Source: Ectothiorhodospira lacustris
GTDB taxonomy: Bacteria > Pseudomonadota > Gammaproteobacteria > Ectothiorhodospirales > Ectothiorhodospiraceae
Assembly (NCBI RefSeq): GCF_022227845.1
Contig: NZ_JAJNQN010000005.1
Location: 62,001 to 126,000, forward strand
Direction: 5' to 3'
DNA length: 64,000 nucleotides
Shown: positions 27,644 to 36,300 of the stretch, in pieces
How positions within the stretch are numbered: the stretch's first letter is position 1
Layout: each line of letters begins with the position of its first letter
The notes under the pieces: generated by a model
Database searches by the model: none
The model's input: the letters and a program-made list of their open reading frames with translations, nothing else
Told to the model about the DNA's origin: nothing
Translations under genes and position numbers: made by a program

Positions 27644-28950
27644 TTCCCCCTGCCGGCTCGCAGCCGGGCAATGACCCCTTCCGCCTCCGCTTCCTTTCCG
27701 GGGGGGACCGGTACCACCACGTTCTGCTGGTCACGATAGACATACACCCCTCGACCACTGCTCACCCCGCGCAATCCGGAATACGTCAGCTCGATCCGGG
27801 CAGGACGGCCCTGCTTGCCCCTCTGCAATCGCGCCGACTCAAGCCGTGAGCCCAGTCCCGACCAATGGTGGGCCTGATGGCCGATGCAGACACCCTCCAG
27901 CCCCAGCCAGACCTGCGGTAACGCCTGTAACAGACGTCGACGGGTCCACAGGGGCATGAGCAACACGATCAGTGCAAGCAGCACCACCATGCCCGTCAGC
28001 ACCCCCGCCACCACCAGACCCGCTCCCCGGTCCGGCGCAAACAGCACAAACCCCAGGCCCACCACCACGGCCATCACCGCCACCATCACCAGCCTGGCCA
28101 GCTTCTCCCCCCGGCTGCGCCGCATGTCCCGCTGCACGAAATCCCGCCACTGTTCGGGCGCCAGTTGCCAATGGGCCAGCAAACCCTCACCGGCCATGAG
28201 TCGCCTGAGCCAGGCGTACTGCCGACCGAAGATCAGGGCCGTGACAAGACCGGTCAATGCCAGCATGCCCCCGATCACGATCAGGGCGTAGACCGCGTCC
28301 GGCGCCGAACGCTGCGATAGCCACAGGCTCACCAGGGTCAGCGGCAGGAAAAAAAACAGCAGGCCCAGTCCCGCCCGCATGCCCCTGGCCAAATTGCTGG
28401 CCTGGGCAGGCGATTCACGAACCGGCAGCGCGAGCATCACCACCAGGACGATGCCCACGCACGCCCAGAGCAGCGGAAAACCCCGGAAAGGATGGGCCTG
28501 CGCCGAGGGTATGTCACCCAGACGCTGCAGCGGATCCACCCATTGCAGGCGGTAGAAATCCAGCGCCTCCCCGTCCCGCAGGGCCAGATGCACCCAGCCG
28601 CGCGGAGGATCGGTGACGGGCACCCGGTCCGGTGCCATCCAGGTCCGGTCGCCATCGAAACCCGTTAGCTCTCGACTCCACTCACCGGCCTCGACCTCCA
28701 GCATCGCCCCGCCGACCTGGTTCTGGATGAACTCCGCCATCGGCATGAAGGGACGCGACTGCCGGGACTGCTCGATCACGGCGGAAGACAGAAATGGCGA
28801 CGCCCGCTGCCGGGGGGCATATTGCTGCTCGTGCAACTGTCCCCAGGCAACCGGCTCCACCATCACCAGGGTGGCGGCGGGATACCACCAGAGCGTGACA
28901 CTCAGGGCCAGAAGCATGGCAACGATCAGACTGCGAAACACGAGCAACAT
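27640..28950 (-). CDS. Multi-spanning membrane protein of the exported-protein operon, unknown function
   Basis: About 436 residues. One N-terminal membrane segment (LVFRSLIVAMLLALSVTLWW) is followed by a ~150-residue probably periplasmic region. Then come about five hydrophobic helices, including LLWACVGIVLVVMLALPV, GLLFFFLPLTLVSLWL, ALIVIGGMLALTGLVTALI, VMVAVMAVVVGLGFVLFA and VLTGMVVLLALIVLLMPLW. A ~90-residue C-terminal cytoplasmic part contains GLRGVSSGRGVYVYRDQQNVVVPVPPG. No family recognised. The ATG at 28950 starts 15 bases after the propeller gene's stop; the stop overlaps the giant gene's ATG (ATGA). It may anchor or export the large partner proteins, which is inference from context only. 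Confidence 0.75.
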   Translation of the reverse strand: MLLVFRSLIVAMLLALSVTLWWYPAATLVMVEPVAWGQLHEQQYAPRQRASPFLSSAVIEQSRQSRPFMPMAEFIQNQVGGAMLEVEAGEWSRELTGFDGDRTWMAPDRVPVTDPPRGWVHLALRDGEALDFYRLQWVDPLQRLGDIPSAQAHPFRGFPLLWACVGIVLVVMLALPVRESPAQASNLARGMRAGLGLLFFFLPLTLVSLWLSQRSAPDAVYALIVIGGMLALTGLVTALIFGRQYAWLRRLMAGEGLLAHWQLAPEQWRDFVQRDMRRSRGEKLARLVMVAVMAVVVGLGFVLFAPDRGAGLVVAGVLTGMVVLLALIVLLMPLWTRRRLLQALPQVWLGLEGVCIGHQAHHWSGLGSRLESARLQRGKQGRPARIELTYSGLRGVSSGRGVYVYRDQQNVVVPVPPGKEAEAEGVIARLRAGRGK

Positions 28951-28964
28951 GTGGATGGCCAGCC

Positions 28965-30776
28965 TCAGTGTGGGGGGGTGATGTCCCGCCAGGTGCCATG
29001 CACCGGGTCCAGTTCGTGAAGACCGTCGAGGGTACCCAGATAGACCCGGCCTCCCGCGGCAGTCAGTGCGTAAGGCGGCGGCCCAGGCGGTGCGTAGGCA
29101 TTGCGTTCCACCCAGGTGCCATCCTCCCGACGCCGCAGGCGCACCAGACGATCGTCCTCGGTCAGCGCCAGTTCCGTGCCGTCGGTCAGGACTACGGCTT
29201 CCCCATACAGCGGATGTCGGATGGCGTCGTCGCGCCAGCGATCCTCGCCGGGTGCCAGCGAAAACACCGTGACCTGTCGACGAGTCCACAACATCCCGTC
29301 GGCGTCCAGTCCGGGCGCCCCGCGCTCAAGCTGGGCAAACCGGCTGTGCCCCCAAGGCTCACCGGGCCGCAGCCACACCAGGTCATTGGGACCCCAGGCC
29401 ACCCCATGCCCCCCCGGCAGCCACCGCAGATTCCGTAGCTGATGGCCCAGAGCCCCACCGACCTCGACCGGCGTCCAGCGATCCTGTTCCGGATCCAGGC
29501 GGTGGAGCTGGCCGGTGTCGGCATGTATCCCGTACACGACACCCTCCGGGCCGGTGCGCAGGGCACGTACCCCCCCCGGCCCCGGCCATCCCGATGCCGA
29601 CATTCCCCACTCCCCGGTCCGGCTGTCCAGACGCCGGGGCGGATGCCGTGTACTGCCCAGATAAAGGCGACCCACGGCGTCCACGGCCAGGGACACCGAC
29701 CCATCGGTGAGGGGAAACGGAGTCTCGATCCGTTGCCAGTCCGCACCGGGATGCGGGCGCCGGTACAACCGATCGCCCATGAGAACGAACAACCCGCCCG
29801 ACCCCACCGACGCCACTTGGTGGACGATCAGATCATTCCCGAAACGGGCCCGCACCCACTCCTCGCCCTGTCGACGGTACAGTCGTCCCTCCCGGGTCCC
29901 GGCCCAGGCGCGGCCCGCCCCGTCGAAGGCCAGGCTGAGCACGGGGATACCCGCCAATTCAGGCACCTTCCGCCAGCTGTCGCCGCCATCCCACGATTCC
30001 CGGACCCCGTCGCCGACACCGGCCAGCACCCGGCTGCCATCGGCGGACACCGCCAGGGCGGTTACCTTCACGGCCTGCAGACCCGACAGGCGCTGCCAGC
30101 GGACCTCACCGGGGCGCAGACGGTAAAGGCCGCCACCATAGGTTCCAGCATGGAGGGTACCGTCGTCCGCCAGCACCAAAGCCAGCACGTTGCCGTTGCC
30201 CAGACCGGACCCGACGGGCTGCCAGGCATCACTGCCGGGCTTGAGCCGCAGGACACCCGCGCCCATGCCGGCGCCATACAGGGCACCGTCTCCGGCGATG
30301 ACGAACTGTTGCAGGGGCTGATCCGGAAGGCCCCGGACCTGCGGCGGGGAGAACCGGCCATCCGATAACCGCTGCGGCCCCTGGCCGAAGGGCCGGACCA
30401 CGCAGCGAGCGCCGTGACAGGCCAGCGCGCCGGTGGGCTGATCGCTGAGTCGTTGCCACCCGGTCTGGTCGGATGAGCGCTGGTAGAGGCCGGTGCGTGT
30501 GCCGAGGATCAGCGAACGGTGGCTCTCGGCCAGAGCCACCGGTAACGCATCGGGCGCACCGGCGACGCGCCGGAACCGCCAGTCCGGTCCGCAGGCCCGA
30601 TACAAACCGCCGGCCTGGCTGGTCAGCACCGACACGCAGCCGGTGGATTCCGGCAGGAGGCTCAGTATCGGCTGCGCCTGAACGGCACCAGCACAGAGGA
30701 GCAGCATGGACAGCATCGCCAGGCGCAGGGCGGTGACCGGATACCGGAGAGGCACCGAGGCGGTTGGAAAGACCAT
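28965..30776 (-). CDS. Exported beta-propeller protein, first gene of the operon
   Basis: About 603 residues. A signal peptide (LRLAMLSMLLLCAGAVQA) is followed by repeating ~40-50-residue units of the kind DGTLHAGTYGGGLYRLRPGE, GRAWAGTREGRLYRRQGEEW and GRLYLGSTRHPPRRLDSRTG. This is the pattern of seven- or eight-bladed BNR/YCF48/two-component-regulator propellers, which bind proteins or sugars outside the cytoplasm. No enzymatic motif is seen. The start could be the ATG at 30776 or an ATG at 30830 (MASNLHDTF); neither has a strong binding site. The persulfide dioxygenase gene diverges from it, leaving about 200 bases for both promoters. Confidence 0.75.
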   Translation of the reverse strand: MVFPTASVPLRYPVTALRLAMLSMLLLCAGAVQAQPILSLLPESTGCVSVLTSQAGGLYRACGPDWRFRRVAGAPDALPVALAESHRSLILGTRTGLYQRSSDQTGWQRLSDQPTGALACHGARCVVRPFGQGPQRLSDGRFSPPQVRGLPDQPLQQFVIAGDGALYGAGMGAGVLRLKPGSDAWQPVGSGLGNGNVLALVLADDGTLHAGTYGGGLYRLRPGEVRWQRLSGLQAVKVTALAVSADGSRVLAGVGDGVRESWDGGDSWRKVPELAGIPVLSLAFDGAGRAWAGTREGRLYRRQGEEWVRARFGNDLIVHQVASVGSGGLFVLMGDRLYRRPHPGADWQRIETPFPLTDGSVSLAVDAVGRLYLGSTRHPPRRLDSRTGEWGMSASGWPGPGGVRALRTGPEGVVYGIHADTGQLHRLDPEQDRWTPVEVGGALGHQLRNLRWLPGGHGVAWGPNDLVWLRPGEPWGHSRFAQLERGAPGLDADGMLWTRRQVTVFSLAPGEDRWRDDAIRHPLYGEAVVLTDGTELALTEDDRLVRLRRREDGTWVERNAYAPPGPPPYALTAAGGRVYLGTLDGLHELDPVHGTWRDITPPH

Positions 30777-30979
30777 GTGCAAACGGGACGCTCCCAGGGT
30801 CGGAAAAGTATCATGAAGGTTCGAGGCCATACTGCCCCGCCCAGGCGGCGTGCGAAAGTCGACCATCTGTCGTCTTTTGGTGCGCGCGGAAAGGCGCCCC
30901 CTCTCCCGCCAAGGAAGGGCACCTGACCGGCTATACTGGAACCGACGCAACGGGCACACGACTGGAAGAGGAAAACCCA

Positions 30980-31732
30980 ATGCATTTTCGGCAACTGTTC
31001 GAACCGGATTCTTCCACCTTCACCTACCTGCTGGCCTGTCCCGACACCGGTGTCACGGCCCTCATCGACCCGGTGCTGGAAACGGTGGACAGGGACCTGG
31101 AGGTCCTGCAGTCCATGGGGCTGACCCTGGATTACGCGGTGGAAACCCACATCCACGCCGATCACATCACCGGGGCGCGGCGACTTAAACAACTCACCGG
31201 CTGCCGGATCGCGGGACCGGCCCTGGACGCGCTGCCCTGCCGGGACCTAGGGCTGCGGGAAGGGGAATCCTTCCAGGTGGGCGGCATCACCCTCCACCCC
31301 CTGTTCACCCCCGGACATACCGACACCCATCACGCCTATCTGCTGGATCATCACGGCCTCAAGCTCCTGTTCTCGGGAGATGCCCTGCTGATCGAGAGCT
31401 GCGGACGCACTGATTTCCAGTCCGGTGATGCTCATGTGCTGTATCGCAGCATCCATGACAAGTTCTTCACCCTGCCCGACGAGACCTTGGTCTATCCCGC
31501 CCATGACTACGAAGACCGGCGCATCACCACCATCGCCCAGGAAAAGCTGCGCAACCCCCGGCTGGGCAAGGGCCGCACGGAGGCGGAGTTCGTGAAGATC
31601 ATGCACGAGATGGACCTGCCCTACCCCCGCAAGATCGATTTCGCGCTGCCCGGCAACGAACAGTGCGGCGCCTGCCCGGACAATGTGCCGGAACAGATGC
31701 GCGCCCTGTGCGAGGCAAGCCGGCAGGGATAG
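30980..31732 (+). CDS. MBL-fold persulfide dioxygenase (ETHE1/PDO-like)
   Basis: Metallo-beta-lactamase-fold protein of 250 residues. Iron ligands are in ETHIHADHITGARRL (HxHxDH, around residues 56-61), FTPGHTDTHHAYLL, FSGDALLIESCGRTDFQSGD and VYPAHDYEDRRITTIAQE. The combination of CGRTDFQ(S/G)GD with the C-terminal FALPGNEQCG is characteristic of ETHE1-type sulfur dioxygenases. These oxidise glutathione persulfide to sulfite, rather than of glyoxalase II. No rhodanese domain is fused. It sits alone between two divergent accessory transcripts; a sulfur-oxidising lifestyle would explain it. The ATG at 30980 is preceded by GGAAGAGGAAAA. Confidence 0.88.
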   Translation: MHFRQLFEPDSSTFTYLLACPDTGVTALIDPVLETVDRDLEVLQSMGLTLDYAVETHIHADHITGARRLKQLTGCRIAGPALDALPCRDLGLREGESFQVGGITLHPLFTPGHTDTHHAYLLDHHGLKLLFSGDALLIESCGRTDFQSGDAHVLYRSIHDKFFTLPDETLVYPAHDYEDRRITTIAQEKLRNPRLGKGRTEAEFVKIMHEMDLPYPRKIDFALPGNEQCGACPDNVPEQMRALCEASRQG

Positions 31733-31902
31733 CAGGGAGAGAGGGACAGGGCCACCGGATGATAGGCAGTGCTCAAGCAGGCGAGGCCGCGACGGATGAC
31801 ACGCGGACGACAGCCGGCAGGCCGGGATTTGCCTACACTGGCCGCTGACTTCCCAGCCCATCCTTGCTGCCACGGCATGTGCCGTCCGGGAGACATGATC
31901 CG

Positions 31903-34900
31903 ATGCCCGTCCTGCCCCTGATCCTTGCCCGAAACCTCGCCGGGACCCTGGCACTGCTGGTGCTCCTGCTCCTGCCAACCATGGCAACAGCCTCCAACGA
32001 CATCGAAAAACGGATCTACGAGCAGTCCTACGGGGACGTCAAGGCGGCCTTTGATGAGGTCAAGTCCCGGGTGGATTACGCGGCTACCCAGATGGAGCGA
32101 TTCCAGCAGGCCATCGACGGTTGGCGGCGAGCCACCACGCGCGAAGCCCAGGACAAAAACATCCAGGGCGTGGAAGACCTGCTGCAGGATCTCAACCAGG
32201 ATGCCATCGACAAGCTGCTGGCACTGGGACTTGGGGAAGAAGGCTTCAAGGCCCTGAGTCAGTTCCAGGACACCCTCGGATTCAGGATTTCCGACCAAGT
32301 GGACCTGCTCTCCTGGTTTCGCAGCAACCGCGCCGAGGCCTTTGGTCATATGTACCGGCTGAGCGAACTGGAACGCACCTACCGGGACAGTGCCGCGGTC
32401 AGGCATCTGCGCACGGCCAAGGCGCATCTGGACCGGGGCGAAGCCCACCTGAAGACGGCCGGCGGCATGGTGGAATTCGTCAAGCTGTTCGACCCCACCA
32501 GTTCCAACCCGGAAGTCCCCACCGAAAGCCTGCGCCGGATCCGGGACGTATTGACCTACTCGAAAAAATTCACCGATAAGGTTCCGGCGCTCAACGCCAT
32601 GATCGACTTTTACGTGGAGGCCGCCGATGCCTTCATCGGCGCCCTGGATCGGCTCGATGCACAGATCGCCCAGGCCCGCCAGGGTGCGCTGTGCGGTCAG
32701 ATGGGCAGGGACAAGGCCGTACAGCGTGCCTTCGAGGCAAGCTGCGGCAGCAACTGCAATTGCGCCGCCTTTCTGGCCGAGGACGATCAGTACCCGGGGC
32801 TGAGTCCGATCCGGGTCTGGCAGGGGGTGGAAGACAACAGCCACTTTATCTATCTGGACGAGCGCATGCACGCCCTGGTGGATGGTGGCAGCTTCGCCAT
32901 CCTTTATGCCTATTACCGGGCCCTGCAAGGCAGCACCGAAGAGCGACACCGCAACCTGGTCACACCCGAACGCCTGGTGAGCATCGCCATGGCGATGACC
33001 CGGCCCATCACCCAGCAGCACCAGACCTTCAGCCGGTATTTCGAGATCGTTGACGGACCCGGCAGCGATGAATTCCAGAAGGTCCTGGAAAGGACCGGCA
33101 AGACCGACGGCCAACGGTTGACCGCCCAGGACGGCACCAGCTATCTGCTGCGCAGCGGCCGGCGGGACGAATTTGCGGCCCTGAACTTCTTCAGTCAGCC
33201 CTTCCGGTCCCTGATCAGCCAATGGGTGGAAGCCCATCAGCACCAGATCGTCATACCGGGACAGGTCACTTCAACCGCGCATGATGTACCGCTTGCCGAT
33301 GTGGTGGTGCGCATCGATGGCCAGACCCAGCCCCTGGAATGCACGCGATCAGGCTGTCGCTTCTCTGCCGTCGTGACCCGGCGCACGCCTTTTACCCTTC
33401 ACGCAACCGCCAAGGATCACAAGCCCTTCGAACGCGACCACGTGGAGGCCTACGGCACACTGACCGCTCTGCCGATCCGCCTGGAACCCGACCGCCCTCC
33501 CGAAGACTCGCCGCCGTCGGCAACTCAACCGGCCCCCCGGCCCGCAAGCCCGCAACCGGCCGCCGCCACAACCCCGGACGATACCGTGGCGGCACCGACC
33601 GCGCCCTCACCCGGGTCGCCGTCCGCCTCCGACCGGGGCGGCGCAAGTGCGGGTGCAGGCACCTCGGCCCAGCGTACCGCGATCCTGACCGCCTCCCTGC
33701 AGGGACGGGTGCTTTACGGCAGCCAGGCCACCCTGACCGTCAGCGTCCCCGAACCCCCGCCGCCCGAGCCGGTGGAATGCGTCGAACCCGGACCAGAATC
33801 ACCCTTTGCGGTTGCCGACGAATCGGGCAACCCGTTCCGCTACTGCGCCGATATCCGGATCGAGGGAATCGATGCAGGAACACGGTCATCCCGGCCTACC
33901 GGCCGCCAGCCAGCACCCTATCGTTACGTGTGGCACGGCAGCCCTGACCTTCACTTCGACCAGCCCACCACGGAAAGCCCCCGCACCACCGTGACCTACA
34001 ATCGCATGGGGCGCGTCCTGGTCTGGGTGCAGGTACTCGCTCGCGAAGGCAATACCTGGCGCCTGCACGCCGAGTCCCAGCCCGTGGCGGTGGATGTGGC
34101 CGCACCCGAGTTTGCCCTGCAGTTTTCGCGACCGGACGGCCAGGCCAGGATCGGCGACACCGTGCATGCACGGGTCGTCAGCCGCCCCGCCGTCGCGGAC
34201 GCACTGGTGGATCATCGCTGGATGGAACCCTCTGCCGGTAATCGTCTTGAATACGGCGGCCACACCGCCGAGATCGCCTTCGTGATCCAGGACGAAAAGC
34301 CCGTGCAACTGGAAGTCCATGCCCGGGTCCCTCACCACGGCGACACCCTGGCAACGGTTCGCGGCAGTTACACCGGCAGTGGTTATCGGGTGTCCATCTC
34401 CGATCCACGTCGGCCCGGCCCACCGGCCCAGGTCTGGGACGCGGCCAGAGGCGGCCTGGCCCCGGTCCCCGAGGGTGCCGTTGTCACCCATGAGGAGGTT
34501 TACCTCAGCGCCCACATAGCGCCCGGGACAGCGGATCAGGTCCGCTACCGCTGGCAGGTCAGCCCCTCGGGCGCCCGGCTGTTCAGCCCCGGCGGTCGGG
34601 ATACGCGGTTTTCAGCCCATGCCCCGGGGACCTATGCCATCGAGCTCTCCGTGCACGATGCCGAAGGAAGAATGCTGGGCAGTACCCGGCGCACCCTCAG
34701 CGTCCTGTCAAATACCCCGCCGGATGATGACGACGAACGAGCCCGGCAGATCCAGGCTCACCTGGACAGCATGCGGGACCACGCCCGCGCGGGACGGCTG
34801 GATTCCGCCCTGCGGTCCGTCCAGGACGCACTGGCCATTGATCCGGCCCACACCGAGGCCGGTCGTCACCTGCAACGACTCAGCTATCTGCAGGACACCG

Positions 34901-35325
34901 TTGATCGCGACCTGGCCGAAGCCTCGCGCCTGATGACAAGCCGGCAGGAGGATGAAGCCCGGGCCATCGTCCAGCGGCTGCGCCGGGCCTATCCGGAATA
35001 CCCGCCGATCCTGGAGCTGAACCATCAGCTCGAACACCTTCCTCCCCGCACGGAAACCGATGGTGAGGTGCGGTATTTCACCGCGGGTGAACCGATCACC
35101 CTTGACTACGACACGCTGCCCGGCCATCCGCAGGACTGGCTCACCCTGATTGAAAGCAGCCAGCCGGATAACCGTTATGCACAGTGGTTTTATACCCAGG
35201 GCCAAACCGCCGGAACAGCCATCTTCAATCCATTGCCGCCGGGTAAGTATGAACTGAGGATCTACCATGACTGGCCCGCGGGAGGCTATGAGGTCCGGCA
35301 GCCACACCCCATCGTGGTGCAATGA
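31903..35325 (+). CDS. Exported multi-domain protein (coiled coil, Ig/PKD-like, TPR-like), unknown function
   Basis: About 1140 residues. The signal peptide LAGTLALLVLLLLPTMATA precedes a long helical N-terminal region to ~450 containing CGSNCNC. A carboxypeptidase-regulatory-like beta domain (~450-530, VPLADVVVRIDGQ) and a Pro/Ala/Ser-rich linker (~530-600) follow. Several Ig/PKD-like beta modules run to ~935 (for example YAIELSVHDAEGRML). A TPR-like helical hairpin (~945-1010) has RAGRLDSALRSVQDALAIDP. The C-terminal beta domain (~1060-1140) ends FNPLPPGKYELRIYHDW, a pattern seen at the ends of many bacterial exported proteins. Start ATG 31903 is chosen over the longer frame at 31864. No partner is known; it lies next to the operon at 21373-30776 and may belong to the same accessory region. 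Confidence 0.75.
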   Translation: MPVLPLILARNLAGTLALLVLLLLPTMATASNDIEKRIYEQSYGDVKAAFDEVKSRVDYAATQMERFQQAIDGWRRATTREAQDKNIQGVEDLLQDLNQDAIDKLLALGLGEEGFKALSQFQDTLGFRISDQVDLLSWFRSNRAEAFGHMYRLSELERTYRDSAAVRHLRTAKAHLDRGEAHLKTAGGMVEFVKLFDPTSSNPEVPTESLRRIRDVLTYSKKFTDKVPALNAMIDFYVEAADAFIGALDRLDAQIAQARQGALCGQMGRDKAVQRAFEASCGSNCNCAAFLAEDDQYPGLSPIRVWQGVEDNSHFIYLDERMHALVDGGSFAILYAYYRALQGSTEERHRNLVTPERLVSIAMAMTRPITQQHQTFSRYFEIVDGPGSDEFQKVLERTGKTDGQRLTAQDGTSYLLRSGRRDEFAALNFFSQPFRSLISQWVEAHQHQIVIPGQVTSTAHDVPLADVVVRIDGQTQPLECTRSGCRFSAVVTRRTPFTLHATAKDHKPFERDHVEAYGTLTALPIRLEPDRPPEDSPPSATQPAPRPASPQPAAATTPDDTVAAPTAPSPGSPSASDRGGASAGAGTSAQRTAILTASLQGRVLYGSQATLTVSVPEPPPPEPVECVEPGPESPFAVADESGNPFRYCADIRIEGIDAGTRSSRPTGRQPAPYRYVWHGSPDLHFDQPTTESPRTTVTYNRMGRVLVWVQVLAREGNTWRLHAESQPVAVDVAAPEFALQFSRPDGQARIGDTVHARVVSRPAVADALVDHRWMEPSAGNRLEYGGHTAEIAFVIQDEKPVQLEVHARVPHHGDTLATVRGSYTGSGYRVSISDPRRPGPPAQVWDAARGGLAPVPEGAVVTHEEVYLSAHIAPGTADQVRYRWQVSPSGARLFSPGGRDTRFSAHAPGTYAIELSVHDAEGRMLGSTRRTLSVLSNTPPDDDDERARQIQAHLDSMRDHARAGRLDSALRSVQDALAIDPAHTEAGRHLQRLSYLQDTVDRDLAEASRLMTSRQEDEARAIVQRLRRAYPEYPPILELNHQLEHLPPRTETDGEVRYFTAGEPITLDYDTLPGHPQDWLTLIESSQPDNRYAQWFYTQGQTAGTAIFNPLPPGKYELRIYHDWPAGGYEVRQPHPIVVQ

Positions 35326-35414
35326 CCTCGGCGGCGGTCGCCGTGGGCGGTGAGGATGCGACGGGACCGCTGCTATCATGTCGGCAGAATCCTCCCGGCA
35401 AGGTCTGTGCGCAC

Positions 35415-35714
35415 ATGATCAAACACTGGACATGGCTCCTGCTGCTACTACTCCTGGTAGCCGCCACATCCCAGGCCTCCAGCCTGCGTTTCGACGGCGT
35501 GCTCATCCGCGAAGGCAGCCCCGCCTGGCTGCTGCTGGAGCACATGGGCGAGCCCCGCTACCGCAGCAGCCAGGAAACCTGCGTGCGGCGGGATCGCCGC
35601 GGCTGCCTGGAATGGCGGGCCTCGGAAACCTGGTTCTATCGCCACAATGACCTCAACTACACCATCACCGTCAGCGGCGGGCAGATCCTCAAGATCGAGT
35701 GGAGCCGGTTCTGA
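35415..35714 (+). CDS. Small exported DUF2845-like protein
   Basis: Protein of 99 residues. The signal peptide MIKHWTWLLLLLLLVAATSQA is followed by SLRFDGVLIREGSPAWLLLEHMGEP, ETWFYRHNDLNYTITVSGGQILKIEWSRF. The pattern of a start strand, an 'xxLxxGEP' helix and a Trp-Tyr beta sheet fits the DUF2845 family of small periplasmic proteins of unknown role. The assignment is by eye. The ATG at 35415 is chosen because the frame upstream is not signal-like. Confidence 0.65.
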   Translation: MIKHWTWLLLLLLLVAATSQASSLRFDGVLIREGSPAWLLLEHMGEPRYRSSQETCVRRDRRGCLEWRASETWFYRHNDLNYTITVSGGQILKIEWSRF

Positions 35715-35739
35715 CGCCGGGACGCCAAAGCCCCCCTCT

Positions 35740-35811
35740 CGTCACTCCCGCGAAGGCGGGAGTCCGGAATTTTCAGGCTGTGAATGGATTCCCGCTTGCG
35801 CGGGAATGACG
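35740..35811. repeat. Family-1 palindromic repeat unit
   Basis: Full unit: CGTCACTCCCGCGAAGGCGG, spacer, GGATTCCCGCTTGCGCGGGA and ATGACG. It fills most of the gap between the DUF2845-like gene and the RNase gene. Confidence 0.9.
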
Positions 35812-35828
35812 TATTCAGAGCGTCCTTA

Positions 35829-35856
35829 ACCGAAGCCGAAGCCGAAGCCGAAGCCG
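35829..35856. repeat. Hexanucleotide tandem repeat upstream of the RNase gene
   Basis: Four copies of CGAAGC in a row (35830-35855), ending 25 bases before the RNase start codon and about 14 bases before its binding site. Copy-number change could alter spacing between a promoter and the gene. Confidence 0.7.
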
Positions 35857-35880
35857 ACCCATCGAAACCCAGGTAGCGTG

Positions 35881-36300
35881 ATGACACGATCACTGACATT
35901 TCTTTTCAGCCTGCTCATCGTCTTGATGACGGGGCTCACCGGATGCTTCTCGGCATCGGACTCCGATCCGGGCAGCCGGGCCGGGGCGGACACTTCCCTG
36001 ATCGTGAAGGATGTCCGGGTCCATGACATGGACGGCCGCCTGGCGTTTCAGGGCGATGTGGACCTGGCGCCGGAGCTGGCCCGCATCAAGCGCGGTGAGC
36101 GCGATCCCCATCGCAATGACGGCAGCGTCTTCCAGAACCGGGAAGGCAGGCTGCCGGCCAGGGAAAGGGGGTATTACCGGGAATACGTGGTGAGAACGCC
36201 CGGCATCCGACATGCAGGACCCCAGCGCCTGGTGATCGGCCAGGGAGGGGAGGTCTACTATACGGCGGACCATTACCGCACGTTTACAAGGATACGCTGA
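35881..36300 (+). CDS. Lipoprotein microbial ribonuclease (RNase Sa/barnase family)
   Basis: Protein of 139 residues. The lipobox LTGC (residues ~18-21) implies export and lipid anchoring. The C-terminal 70 residues match the N1/T1 ribonuclease family (RNase Sa type): SVFQNREGRLPARERGYYRE, YVVRTPGIRHAGPQRLVIG, YYTADHYRTFTRIR. Against RNase Sa (from memory) the catalytic Glu54, Arg69 and His85 correspond to Glu101, Arg116 and His131. Arg65 corresponds to Ala112, so one active-site arginine is missing. The ATG at 35881 follows CCAGGTAGC. Its stop shares one base with the start of a barstar-type inhibitor gene, a classic enzyme-immunity pair. It may be a contact-dependent or secreted toxin; activity is uncertain. 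Confidence 0.85.
   Translation: MTRSLTFLFSLLIVLMTGLTGCFSASDSDPGSRAGADTSLIVKDVRVHDMDGRLAFQGDVDLAPELARIKRGERDPHRNDGSVFQNREGRLPARERGYYREYVVRTPGIRHAGPQRLVIGQGGEVYYTADHYRTFTRIR

Noticed and set aside
30980-31732. Glyoxalase II or beta-lactamase identity for the MBL-fold gene
   Set aside because: The CGRTDFQ and LPGNEQCG segments are those of ETHE1-type persulfide dioxygenases.
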